Shown here piece by piece: positions 1-7,921 of a stretch of 64,000 nt of DNA (positions within the stretch are counted from its first letter, which is position 1; each line of letters starts with the position of its first letter). Where the stretch lies: the NCBI RefSeq assembly GCF_001641085.1, contig NZ_LXIE01000002.1, forward strand, positions 39,357 to 103,356, written 5' to 3'. This DNA comes from Aequorivita soesokkakensis (GTDB lineage: Bacteria > Bacteroidota > Bacteroidia > Flavobacteriales > Flavobacteriaceae). A program made the position numbers and the translations under genes. The notes beneath the pieces are model-generated. The model was not told the DNA's origin and did not search any database. It worked only from the letters and a program-made list of their open reading frames with translations.

Positions 1-471
1 ATAAACACAACCGATGCGATTTTTGAAGGAACGGTTTCAAAAATTGACACACTGGACAAATCCACAATAAGCATTACTTTTTCAATTACTAGAAAAATAA
101 AAGGAGTTGATTCCCTGAGTTCCATAAAAATCCAGACTGCTAAAAGTGGTTCTTCATGTGGTTCCCATTTTGAAGTGGATGAGCACTGGCTTATTTTTTC
201 AAACTCTCAATATACAGGGCTTTGCTATGGAAATTTACTACTTTACGATAACTCCTTTAAAGACTTTAATCTTGAACCAATTTCAAAAAACTATAAATTT
301 TATTATACCAAACTTAAAAAATTCATCAACCAAATTGCCGATGCAAAAACTGAAATTGAACTGACCGAAGTTGACGAAAACAATACTATAATTGCAAAAG
401 GCAAATTAGATTCAAACAGAAAACCTATGGCCGATTGGTTTTACGTGAAATATATACCCATACCTCACTAA
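1..471 (+). CDS. Secreted hypothetical protein with NTR/TIMP-like segment, 5' end missing
   Basis: The reading frame is open from base 1 to the TAA at 469-471, so the start lies outside the window; 156 residues are visible. The pattern DAIFEGTVSKID, then a strand-rich stretch with KIKGV, then SCGSHFEVDEHWLIFS and GLCYGN resembles the netrin-like (TIMP-type) domain found in many secreted Bacteroidota proteins, which carries conserved cysteines in these places. That assignment is from memory of the family pattern, not from a search. The stop codon abuts the ATG of the next gene, so the two are probably co-transcribed. Confidence 0.6.
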   Translation: MNTTDAIFEGTVSKIDTLDKSTISITFSITRKIKGVDSLSSIKIQTAKSGSSCGSHFEVDEHWLIFSNSQYTGLCYGNLLLYDNSFKDFNLEPISKNYKFYYTKLKKFINQIADAKTEIELTEVDENNTIIAKGKLDSNRKPMADWFYVKYIPIPH

Positions 472-1158
472 ATGAAAAAAATACTACTACTCCTATTTTC
501 AATTTTCCTTCTTTCTTTTGTTGGCTACAATCCAAACTCTGAAAAACCCAAATATTTTGAAGGGCAAATTACCTACGATATTGAATATGCACCCTATGAA
601 AAAAGGTTTAAAGCTGAAAAAATCAAAAAGCATTTAGGTTCAAAAATGGTGCTTACGTTTAAGGACGGGGATTATAAAAAAGAATATTTTGCACCAGATG
701 GCAAGCTATTACAAGTGCGTGCTTTGAATTTAAAGGAAGAAAAAACCTATCTAAAACTTCACGATTCCGATACGATTTTTTGGTTTGATATTACTAAAAA
801 TGAATCTTTTACAAAATTTGAGATCTTAAAGGATAGCACGGTTTTTAATTATCCCTGCAAAGTGGTTAAAACAAATACAACTATGACCATTAAAAACTTT
901 AGCAATGAATCAGTTGATTTGGATGCAATGTATCTATATGCAATAGATTTGCCTATTAACGCGGCTTGGTATGAAAACTATTATGAAGGCAATTTTAATG
1001 AAATTGCGAAAGTTGGTGAAGGAATAGCTTTACTGTCAATCATTAAAGGACTCTATTGGGAACAGACCATTAAAGTAACTTCTGTTAACAAACGCAAAGT
1101 AAAACGGTCTGAATTAACGATTAAAATTGACAAGGATGCTCCGTTAAAAGAGTTATAA
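472..1158 (+). CDS. Secreted hypothetical protein (DUF4412/GLPGLI-like)
   Basis: A 228-residue protein with a hydrophobic signal segment at residues 2-18, starting immediately after the stop of the upstream gene. The opening of the mature part (YFEGQITYDIEY) and the later MVLTFKDGDYKKEY and YPCKVVKT patterns are like the GLPGLI/DUF4412 proteins of Bacteroidota, secreted beta-rich proteins of unknown role. No catalytic motif is visible. It sits in a run of four short secreted proteins on the same strand with tiny gaps, which suggests one transcript. Confidence 0.6.
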   Translation: MKKILLLLFSIFLLSFVGYNPNSEKPKYFEGQITYDIEYAPYEKRFKAEKIKKHLGSKMVLTFKDGDYKKEYFAPDGKLLQVRALNLKEEKTYLKLHDSDTIFWFDITKNESFTKFEILKDSTVFNYPCKVVKTNTTMTIKNFSNESVDLDAMYLYAIDLPINAAWYENYYEGNFNEIAKVGEGIALLSIIKGLYWEQTIKVTSVNKRKVKRSELTIKIDKDAPLKEL

Positions 1159-1190
1159 TAAACGTGAAAAGTAAATATAAAACCATAACA

Positions 1191-2000
1191 ATGAAAAAAA
1201 CTCTTACAATAATATGCTTACTCTTTTTTTGTTCAATAATCCATTCCCAAACTGATACCTTACAAGTAAAGCTGGATTCCATCATCAAAGAAGCGAATCT
1301 ATTGTATAGTTATGAAAAGGCTACTTGGAGCGCAACAGATTTGGCTTATGAAGATGAAAGAATCAATACAAATATCGGGGCTTATATTGTCCATCACTCC
1401 AACGATTCAATTTTTGTGACTTTTGCCGACAAGGAATATAAAACCCAAACAGCCCAATATTCCTATAATCTGAATAATTTAAGAGTGCCGGCCAAACAGG
1501 ATTTTGAACCCAAACCTCTTTCGGAAAAGAGCTCCAAGCTTTTTGAAGTTAGAAATGAAATATTACGTCAGTTAAATGCCGATCCCGCAAAGTACGGTTT
1601 GAATTTTCAAAAAGATTTTAACCCCAACCCAGTTTTAGTAAGCGCAAACGGAAGCTATAGACTATACTTAATTATTGGCACTGCAGTTCCAGATGTAATT
1701 CCCTTTGGAAATGACTATTTGTTTAATGCTGACGAAAACGGAAAAATAACCGATTGGAAAATATTCCATAAAACCCTAATCGCTTCCCAAGTTAAAGGTC
1801 CCGAAGGGCAACAAGTAATTTCCGTGGTTCACAGTCATTTAAAAATGACTCCCTATATTTCCGCCACAGATATTTGTACTTTTAGATTATACGGGGCCGA
1901 TTTGTTCGGCTTGGAAGAATTTGCAGTGTTGTCAACCGCTTTAAACAAATATTTCACCTATAATGCTTCGCAAAATAAAATTACTGTAACGGATTTATAG
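1191..2000 (+). CDS. Secreted protein with JAMM-like HxH...S..D motif (paralogue of 55867-56703)
   Basis: An ATG at 1191 gives 269 residues opening with a signal peptide (MKKTLTIICLLFF...SQ); the upstream GTG at 1164 would add nine polar residues in front of it and is less likely. Near the C-terminus HSHLKMTPYISATD fits the metal-binding spacing H-x-H-x7-S-x2-D of JAMM/MPN+ peptidases exactly, but no clear upstream glutamate partner was identified. The protein shares LLY..EK..W..TD near the start and HSH...YIS.TDIC near the end with the gene at 55867-56703. Function is unknown; the metallopeptidase idea is inference. Confidence 0.65.
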   Translation: MKKTLTIICLLFFCSIIHSQTDTLQVKLDSIIKEANLLYSYEKATWSATDLAYEDERINTNIGAYIVHHSNDSIFVTFADKEYKTQTAQYSYNLNNLRVPAKQDFEPKPLSEKSSKLFEVRNEILRQLNADPAKYGLNFQKDFNPNPVLVSANGSYRLYLIIGTAVPDVIPFGNDYLFNADENGKITDWKIFHKTLIASQVKGPEGQQVISVVHSHLKMTPYISATDICTFRLYGADLFGLEEFAVLSTALNKYFTYNASQNKITVTDL

Positions 2001-2030
2001 AATGAAGGTAAATAAAACATGAAACCCGAA

Positions 2031-2570
2031 ATGAAAACAATAATCACAGCTCTTTTCCTAACACTATTTTGTTCCCTTGCTTCCAAAGCACAGACCAATA
2101 TGGTTTATGGTGAAATGCACTCCATTTTTTTGGAAACACCAAAAGACTGGGTTCGGGCCACGCATCAACAGTTGCCCTATTTTATAAAACCAGACAAGAG
2201 TGATGTTAGTGAAGATACTTATATGTATGTATATGGCTTAGATTACAGCTTCCAGCCGGAAGCTGATGAATGGATTGAGGCTAACAATATATCCATGGTT
2301 GAAGCTTTTCCAGACATAAAGATAGAAAGTCTAAACTTAAAGTTTGACAATATCGTTAATGAGGGTTACCTCACAGGAAATTATACAATAGTTACCTATG
2401 AATATCCCAATAAAAAAAAGGAAGCATTGTTAGCTATTGAATGCAGAAACACTATCGCCACGGTTGTTTTAGCCGCAAAGGACGCTGCGGAATTTGATAG
2501 TTATTTAAACGCGTTTATTGAGTTAGTGGAATCACTTAAAATTTTAAATACTGTTCTGAAAGAGGAATAG
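2031..2570 (+). CDS. Secreted hypothetical protein
   Basis: The start at 2031 (MKTIITALFLTLFCSLASKAQ) puts a textbook signal peptide at the N-terminus; an in-frame ATG at 2019 adds only MKPE. The mature protein is about 158 residues, acidic and rich in aromatic residues (LETPKDWV, YMYVYGLDYSF), with no motif I recognise. It ends the run of four secreted proteins at the left edge, 30 bp after the preceding gene. Confidence 0.55.
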   Translation: MKTIITALFLTLFCSLASKAQTNMVYGEMHSIFLETPKDWVRATHQQLPYFIKPDKSDVSEDTYMYVYGLDYSFQPEADEWIEANNISMVEAFPDIKIESLNLKFDNIVNEGYLTGNYTIVTYEYPNKKKEALLAIECRNTIATVVLAAKDAAEFDSYLNAFIELVESLKILNTVLKEE

Positions 2571-2767
2571 TTTTTTGTTGCTATAATAGAAAACCTATAA
2601 ATGAAACAATATACAAAAGCGTTCGCCTGACCAATCATCTTCTACCAAACTCATTACAAAATTTAAAAAACCTTGAAAGTGAGGGTAGAAAAGCAGCTTG
2701 AAATTTTGTACTAAATTTGAATTTATAGCGTATAAGTATATCATTGAACTGAAAATTGAGCAAGACT

Positions 2768-3709
2768 ATGAAAGCGGTAACCGTTATTGGTTGTGGTATT
2801 GTTGGTTTAACTTCCGCAATCAAATTGCAGGAAAAGGGATTTCAAGTTACCATAATCGCTAAAGAGCGTTTTGATAAAACACTATCCAGCAAAGTAGGCG
2901 CTGTTTGGTTTCCGTTTGAAATCCATCCCAAAGAAAAAGCAAACAAATGGGCCGCACATGCCTATAAAGAATATCAAGCGGATGTAAAAGAAGGAAATGG
3001 CGTTGCCTTTTTCCCTTTTGTTACAGCCTATAACGAAGAAAGCAATAATGATTGGACACTGCTTTTGCCAGAGGGAACAGTTAGAAAAGCATTGCCTTCA
3101 GAATTGCCAAAGGGAATAAATAATGCTTTTATTTCAACGGTTCCTTTGGCAGAACCACAGTTGTATCTACCTTATTTATTTAAAAGATTTATAGAAAATG
3201 GAGGCGTTTTTAAAGATCAGGAAATAACAAATCTGGAAGAAGCATCCACTTTAAATACCTTCGTAATAAACTGTACAGGCTTAGGCGCAAAAGAATTATG
3301 TAATGATACTGATTTACAGCCGATGCGTGGGCAAATCCTACGGTGTAAAAAAATGGATATTCCGTCCTGTGCGGATGCTACAAAAAAAGGTGCGTTAAGT
3401 TATGTGATCAACCGTAGTGAAGATTGCGTAATCGGCGGTACGGATTACGAAAACGATTGGAATATAAAAGTTGAAAAAAGCGATACGGAATTAATTATAA
3501 ATAGGCTATTGGACGGCGGCTTATCGCCAAAAGCACCGGAAATAATAGAGGAAATTGTGGGCCTAAGACCAAAAAGAAGCGCCGTCCGTTTTGAATTTGA
3601 CAAAGACTTCCCTAATATATTTCATAACTATGGTCACGGTGGGGCGGGTTTTACAGTGGCTTGGGGATGTGCTATTGAGCTTGCTGAAATATTCGGTTTT
3701 ACTTCTTAA
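2768..3709 (+). CDS. D-amino-acid oxidase (FAD-dependent, DAO family)
   Basis: The first residues form a dinucleotide-binding strand and loop (VTVIGCGIVGLTSAIKL) for FAD. The C-terminal part has GLRPKRSAVRFE and HNYGHGGAGFTVAWGCA, the substrate-arginine and FAD-contact signatures of D-amino-acid oxidases, which oxidise neutral D-amino acids to 2-oxo acids with release of H2O2 and ammonia. The length of 313 residues is slightly short for the family (about 340). ATG 2768 is preferred over the in-frame TTG at 2756. There is no signal peptide, so it should be cytoplasmic. It is most like the eukaryote-type enzyme rather than membrane-linked DadA. Confidence 0.85.
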   Translation: MKAVTVIGCGIVGLTSAIKLQEKGFQVTIIAKERFDKTLSSKVGAVWFPFEIHPKEKANKWAAHAYKEYQADVKEGNGVAFFPFVTAYNEESNNDWTLLLPEGTVRKALPSELPKGINNAFISTVPLAEPQLYLPYLFKRFIENGGVFKDQEITNLEEASTLNTFVINCTGLGAKELCNDTDLQPMRGQILRCKKMDIPSCADATKKGALSYVINRSEDCVIGGTDYENDWNIKVEKSDTELIINRLLDGGLSPKAPEIIEEIVGLRPKRSAVRFEFDKDFPNIFHNYGHGGAGFTVAWGCAIELAEIFGFTS

Positions 3710-3720
3710 ACACTAAAATT

Positions 3721-4122
3721 ATGGACATACTTTCAAAAGAAATTTCGGATTACAACAATTCGCAAACAGCAACGGACAAAACAATTTGTGAACTACTCGC
3801 AAAGGAAATCTGCACAAATTTGCCCGAGGCTCAAAACAAACTTTGGCACGGCCATCCCGTTTGGTTTTTAGATGGCAATCCAATTGTAGGGTTCAGCAAA
3901 GAAAAAAAAGGATTGCGGCTTATGTTTTGGAGTGGTGCCGACTTTAACGAAGAAGGCTTGGAAGTGAGGGGTAAAAAATTTAAGGATGCCTCTAAGTTTT
4001 ACCAATCAGTAAACGAAATCAATACGGAAGATTTAAAACGTTGGCTGGAAAAATCAAGGGCAATACAATGGGACTATAAAAACATAGTAAAACGAAAAGG
4101 GGTCTTGGAACGATTAAAATAA
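3721..4122 (+). CDS. DUF1801 domain protein
   Basis: A 133-residue cytoplasmic protein starting 11 bp after the oxidase stop, so likely in the same transcript. WHGHPVWFLDGNPIVGFS and GLRLMFWSGADF match the pattern of DUF1801 (YdhG-like) proteins, a small alpha/beta family of unknown biochemical role. There is no catalytic motif. Confidence 0.7.
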   Translation: MDILSKEISDYNNSQTATDKTICELLAKEICTNLPEAQNKLWHGHPVWFLDGNPIVGFSKEKKGLRLMFWSGADFNEEGLEVRGKKFKDASKFYQSVNEINTEDLKRWLEKSRAIQWDYKNIVKRKGVLERLK

Positions 4123-4320
4123 AAAATTACAAACCCATCTTACGCGTTTTATAAAATTTGCCGATTTAAGTTTTTAGGTATATTTGAAATTAGACTATAA
4201 AACATATACTGTGGATAAACACTATAGTTTTTATGCATATTTAAAAACAAGCCGAACCACGAAAATGGAAGAAATTGGAATTTATATACTCACCATCACA
4301 CAACTCAAAATTTTATAAAA

Positions 4321-5154
4321 ATGAACATAAAATTTACTTTATTCCTTTTGCTATTATCTAGTTTTACTTTTGCACAAGAATCAGCGCTATTTGATAGAAA
4401 TTTTCACCATCGTACTGATGACCAAGAAAGCAAGAACAGAAGGGAATATTTGCAAAACGACAGCCTTATTGCAGTTAAGGACTTCTATGAAAATGGATTG
4501 GTCAGAACGGGAGAATTTTACGGATTTACCGATCTAAAAAATTTGGATGAATTTATTTGGTATAACGCCAACAGACAATATGATAAAAGTCCGCAATTAA
4601 AAATTGAAAATAGAAAGGGAGTGGTGAAATATTATGATAAAAACGGAGCAGTTACTTCGGAACAAATCTTCCGTGAGGACGATGTGAAATACGTACAGTT
4701 TTGGAACAACAGCATACCGTGTTTGGTTTACGGAACGGGTAAACTTCAAAGTGCCTCCACCGAGAAAAATGAAGTGCTCGTGAGAATATTCAAAGACTCC
4801 GTAGAAACCGAGGGGTATATAATTAGAGAATTAAAAAATGATACTATTTATTATAAAACTGATACCCATGCCTATCCCAAAACAGGATTGCAAGCCTTTT
4901 ATAGGGACTTGGCGGAAAATGTAAATTATCCAGGCTTTGCAAACCTTCTGGGTATAGATAAAAAAATAACGATAGAATTTATAGTGGATGAAGAAGGAAA
5001 TTTGATAGATTTTGAACCGGTAAACAACAAAAGTTTGAATTTTGAGAAAAAAGCGATCAAGAAATTAGAAAAGATGCCCAAATGGATTCCGGCAACTTTA
5101 AATGGTAGAAATGTAAAAACAAGATTCAGGATCCCGTTAACATTTAAGAATTAA
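4321..5154 (+). CDS. Secreted/periplasmic protein with TonB C-terminal domain
   Basis: A 277-residue protein with a signal peptide (residues 1-18, ending TFAQ). The middle has YwqK/MORN-like strands (GVVKYYDKNGAVTSEQIF). The last 75 residues contain ITIEFIVDEEGNLIDFEPV and MPKWIPATLNGRNVKTRF, the hallmark of the TonB C-terminal fold. Bacteroidota encode many such proteins that carry the fold without the N-terminal membrane anchor and proline-rich span of a true TonB, as here, so energy transduction should not be assumed. Confidence 0.75.
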   Translation: MNIKFTLFLLLLSSFTFAQESALFDRNFHHRTDDQESKNRREYLQNDSLIAVKDFYENGLVRTGEFYGFTDLKNLDEFIWYNANRQYDKSPQLKIENRKGVVKYYDKNGAVTSEQIFREDDVKYVQFWNNSIPCLVYGTGKLQSASTEKNEVLVRIFKDSVETEGYIIRELKNDTIYYKTDTHAYPKTGLQAFYRDLAENVNYPGFANLLGIDKKITIEFIVDEEGNLIDFEPVNNKSLNFEKKAIKKLEKMPKWIPATLNGRNVKTRFRIPLTFKN

Positions 5155-5266
5155 ACGCTCCATTCGGTTTAGCTAAGCTGAATCTTTAATTTGTATTTGT
5201 AAATTTGGCGCTTAAAAAAAAGCAACAAATTTAACCCAAGCACTTAGCGTGTAATTGAAAAAGAAC

Positions 5267-5869
5267 ATGACGCTATTACAAAGAAGACTCTTCATACGCA
5301 GAGCATTTACCTTGAAAAAGGGAGAGTTAAATATTAAATCATCAGATTTAACCAGCTCTGAAGAAGTGAATATTTCCTATGAAGAAATTGACACCTCTAA
5401 ACTTATTTTCAAAAAAGGGACAGACAATATAATGATATTAATCACTGTAATATTTGGAGGATTTTTTGTCATTTATATGTTGAATCCAGATAATTATAAA
5501 GAAGCGGGGTGGTTTGGAACTGCACTTTTCATTTTTATTCTTGCATTTTTTAGTGGTTTGATAACCTATGTAAAATCTAAAAACGTGGCGTTAATCCCGA
5601 CGGTGAACCACGGCTATATTGAAATGTTTAATGGGAAACCAAATCAAATAGAGTTTGATGCATTTTTAAGTGAGCTAACCAGCAGCATAAACTCCTACCT
5701 TAAATTAAAATACGGGACCATTGATTTAGATATGCCCCTGGAACCTCAATTAATGGGTTTATCGTGGTTAAAGGATCGTGAGATTATCACCCCAGCTGAA
5801 TTTGAAAATTTAAAAAAAGAACTTATAAATAATGGGCGAGAGCATAGCGCCATAGGGTTTCATAACTAG
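5267..5869 (+). CDS. Membrane protein with SHOCT-like C-terminus
   Basis: Using ATG 5267 the product is 200 residues (the upstream TTG 5255 adds four). Two membrane segments lie at about residues 55-75 and 85-105 (MILITVIFGGFFVIYML; GTALFIFILAFFSGLI). The C-terminal SWLKDREIITPAEFENLKKEL looks like the SHOCT helix pair often found at the ends of membrane and secreted proteins. The role is unknown. A strong hairpin terminator follows at 5924. Confidence 0.6.
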   Translation: MTLLQRRLFIRRAFTLKKGELNIKSSDLTSSEEVNISYEEIDTSKLIFKKGTDNIMILITVIFGGFFVIYMLNPDNYKEAGWFGTALFIFILAFFSGLITYVKSKNVALIPTVNHGYIEMFNGKPNQIEFDAFLSELTSSINSYLKLKYGTIDLDMPLEPQLMGLSWLKDREIITPAEFENLKKELINNGREHSAIGFHN

Positions 5870-5923
5870 TATATGTTACCCTAGGTCGCCGTAGTTACTA
5901 GAATCTAAAAATCACTTCATAGC

Positions 5924-5948
5924 AAAAACCGCTTCCAGCGGTTTTTTT
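5924..5948 (+). terminator. Rho-independent terminator
   Basis: AAAAACCGCT, a TCC loop and AGCGG form a GC-rich stem followed by an unbroken T run, 55 bp downstream of the SHOCT-like gene. Confidence 0.8.
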
Positions 5949-6094
5949 TATTGAAAATTTGGAAAATAAAAATGCCAAATCAAAACCTCTTGTCCCACAG
6001 CCGCTCTGGGCCGACTCTATGGTGTTATTGGGCAAGTGATAATTTGCTATCTTAGCAAAGACATGGAAAATAAACTGCATGTTGATATTTATTA
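5949..6094. other. Spacer to the left of the cassette array
   Basis: No convincing gene; a 60-codon minus-strand frame here has no recognisable features. Unlike the later spacers it is not a palindrome of about 138 bp, so the first cassette-like unit (from 6095) has unique DNA on its left, as the first cassette beside an attI site would. Confidence 0.4.
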
Positions 6095-6627
6095 GTTGTA
6101 AATAATGCGAAAAAAAATACCGATTGAATAAAAAATTGAAAATCTTATTGTCAATTTTCCTAATAATTATTTTAGGTATATTTATCTACGAGGAATATTT
6201 TCTCACTAAACGATATGAATTTAAAATTGATAATTATCAAATTAATGTCAAGGCGGATGAATGTGAAACCTGTTATTTAGATTGGACAATTAACAACTAT
6301 ATTAAAATATCTGACTTAACAAATAAAACGAAAACCACAATTGAATTTTATACTGAAGGTCCGAGACTTGAGTTTGGACTGAATGCCGATAAAACTGAAC
6401 TGATTATTAATTGTCCTGGTTTTGATACTAAAATTGTGGACTTAACTAATCTTAAAGAAATTGAATTTGTAGATTATAACGAAATGCAAAGCAAAATTTC
6501 TGACTTTGAAATTATGGTAACAATCAACAGAAAAAAAGAATTGTTCGAATTAGAGCATCCACAACCACCAAGCATAAAGTGGGAATGATTATTAAATTAA
6601 AATTAGGCGAAAAGCACTATTTACAAC
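6095..6627 (+). mobile_element. Cassette-like unit 1
   Basis: The unit opens with GTTGTAAATA (6095-6104) and closes with TATTTACAAC (6618-6627), its perfect reverse complement. It encloses one gene (6124-6588). This is the end relation expected of an integron cassette. The core is not the classical GTTRRRY. Confidence 0.55.
6124..6588 (+). CDS. Small membrane-anchored hypothetical protein in cassette unit 1
   Basis: 154 residues from a TTG start. No in-frame ATG lies upstream; an ATG at 6105 in another frame runs into a stop after eight codons. The N-terminus has one strong membrane segment (residues 7-24, ILLSIFLIIILGIFIYEEY) and the rest is polar and beta-rich with a CETC pair. No known family was recognised. 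Short, unknown, membrane-anchored products are typical of gene cassettes. Confidence 0.5.
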   Translation: MNKKLKILLSIFLIIILGIFIYEEYFLTKRYEFKIDNYQINVKADECETCYLDWTINNYIKISDLTNKTKTTIEFYTEGPRLEFGLNADKTELIINCPGFDTKIVDLTNLKEIEFVDYNEMQSKISDFEIMVTINRKKELFELEHPQPPSIKWE

Positions 6628-6755
6628 ACCGTATATAAGCTATGGCTCGGTCTGTCCACACTTGGAAAATCCTACGGATTTTCCAAAGCCAGTTTTTATC
6701 AGGAGAGGATTGTGCCGAGACACGCCACAGCTCATATACAAACACGTTGGCGGTA
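6618..6755. repeat. attC-like palindrome A (about 138 bp)
   Basis: The outer arms GTATATAAGCTATGGC and GCCACAGCTCATATAC pair at 14 of 16 positions, and a perfect 11-bp inner stem (TTGGAAAATCC/GGATTTTCCAA) sits near the left side. The left end complements the start of unit 1 and the right end (GTTGGCGGTA, 6746) complements the end of unit 2, as in integron attC sites. Confidence 0.65.
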
Positions 6756-6763
6756 ATTAAAAA

Positions 6764-7210
6764 ATGAACATTCCAAAATACATTCTCGTAATAGCTGCCA
6801 TAATAATTATTTCAATAATTGGAATGGGAATTTATTTTGTCGGTCAAATTAGCTCAACTTATCCACCTATTGAGACTTATAAACTGAATTACTCAAAACT
6901 GCAATTTGAAAACAAATTAAAAAGTATCGAATTGAAAGATGAATATAAAGTGTCATTTACCGATACAACTGGAGTTGACCCTGACAGCGAATACAATTAT
7001 TATTTTAATATTTTGGATAAGCAAACCAATGACAAATATCTATTGACATTTAAAGCTGACAAAACTTTTTTTAAAGATGAGCAAGTGAAATTATCATTAA
7101 TTGGACTTACAAATGAAATGACGAATAAAGTTGTTTATGAAATTGATTCCGACTCCGAAAAGGTAAAAGAGATGTTCGAAAATAAACTTTTATTAGAAAT
7201 TGAGAAATAA
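6764..7210 (+). CDS. Membrane-anchored hypothetical protein in cassette unit 2
   Basis: 148 residues with one N-terminal membrane segment (residues 6-28, rich in Ile) and a soluble domain of about 115 residues outside the membrane. No family was recognised. Its ATG follows a short leader (GTAATTAAAAA) that also precedes the next cassette gene. The unit is bounded by GTTGGCGGTA (6746-6755) and TACCGCCAAC (7212-7221), perfect reverse complements. Confidence 0.55.
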   Translation: MNIPKYILVIAAIIIISIIGMGIYFVGQISSTYPPIETYKLNYSKLQFENKLKSIELKDEYKVSFTDTTGVDPDSEYNYYFNILDKQTNDKYLLTFKADKTFFKDEQVKLSLIGLTNEMTNKVVYEIDSDSEKVKEMFENKLLLEIEK

Positions 7211-7211
7211 C

Positions 7212-7351
7212 TACCGCCAACAATGCATAACCGCAATTACGGCGGATTCGACTGCGTCCGAATCCACGCATAATTGCTACCGTAAGTTCTTATCCGAAAA
7301 ACATTAAATTTAATCCCGTAGCTGCGGTTATACTAAACGTTATGTGTAATT
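7212..7351. repeat. attC-like palindrome B (about 140 bp)
   Basis: The outer stem ATAACCGCA (7227) pairs with TGCGGTTAT (7323), and an inner stem GGATTCG pairs with CGAATCC. The central 57 bases are nearly identical to palindrome C, but the two end cores differ: the left end matches unit 2 and the right end (GTTATGTGTAAT, 7339) matches unit 3. That mixed ancestry is what repeated site-specific exchange at the core would leave. Confidence 0.7.
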
Positions 7352-7363
7352 AAAAAATGAAAT

Positions 7364-7741
7364 GTGAATAATACTAAAATAATAAATTTTATAAAGAATT
7401 CAATAGCCGCTTTATCTATAATAGCACTTTATTATATTGTTAATGAATACGATGATATTAACGATTATTACATCCAGAAAAAAGAGAATTATACTGACCT
7501 GAAACAACTGAATGCTCAAATATTGGACATTTATAAAATTGACTTGAAATCGAATGAGCAACTTGTTGAATTGAAAATGAAAGTTGATTATGACGAACAT
7601 ATGATTAATGCATCAGAACCCAACACTCAATTTTCTGAATACTATTTATGGATTTTAATTGGTTTGTGTTGGTTGTTTATTTTGAGTAGACGACTTGGGA
7701 ATTCTAAAAAACCTGCCAAAAATAAAACTGAAATTGAATAA
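7364..7741 (+). CDS. Two-span membrane hypothetical protein in cassette unit 3
   Basis: 125 residues from a GTG start. The ATG at the place used in unit 2 (7357) opens only a four-codon frame here. Membrane segments lie at about residues 10-28 and 93-109 (YYLWILIGLCWLFILSRRL), with a polar linker between. No family was recognised. The unit is bounded by GTTATGTGTAAT (7339) and ACTACACACAAC (7745-7756), which pair with about two mismatches. Confidence 0.5.
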   Translation: MNNTKIINFIKNSIAALSIIALYYIVNEYDDINDYYIQKKENYTDLKQLNAQILDIYKIDLKSNEQLVELKMKVDYDEHMINASEPNTQFSEYYLWILIGLCWLFILSRRLGNSKKPAKNKTEIE

Positions 7742-7744
7742 AAA

Positions 7745-7882
7745 ACTACACACAACAATGCATAACCGCAATTAAGGCGGATTCGACTGCGACCGAATCC
7801 ACGCGTAATTGCTAACTTCCGTGCTTAACTGAAAAACCTCGTATATTTATCCGTAACTGCGGTTATACCAAACGTTAGCAGC
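7745..7882. repeat. attC-like palindrome C (about 138 bp)
   Basis: Same architecture as palindrome B: ATAACCGCA (7762) with TGCGGTTAT (7858), and GGATTCG with CGAATCC inside. The right end GTTAGCAGC (7874-7882) is the exact reverse complement of the bases that close the next unit (8977-8985). Confidence 0.7.
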
Positions 7883-7921
7883 AACTCTAACACGACTTTA
7901 CAAAGATTAAACAGACCGACA

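Noticed and set aside
2635..2767. Small minus-strand frame and spacer before the D-amino-acid oxidase
   Set aside because: The frame overlaps the oxidase start and has no recognisable feature; no regulatory structure was clear.
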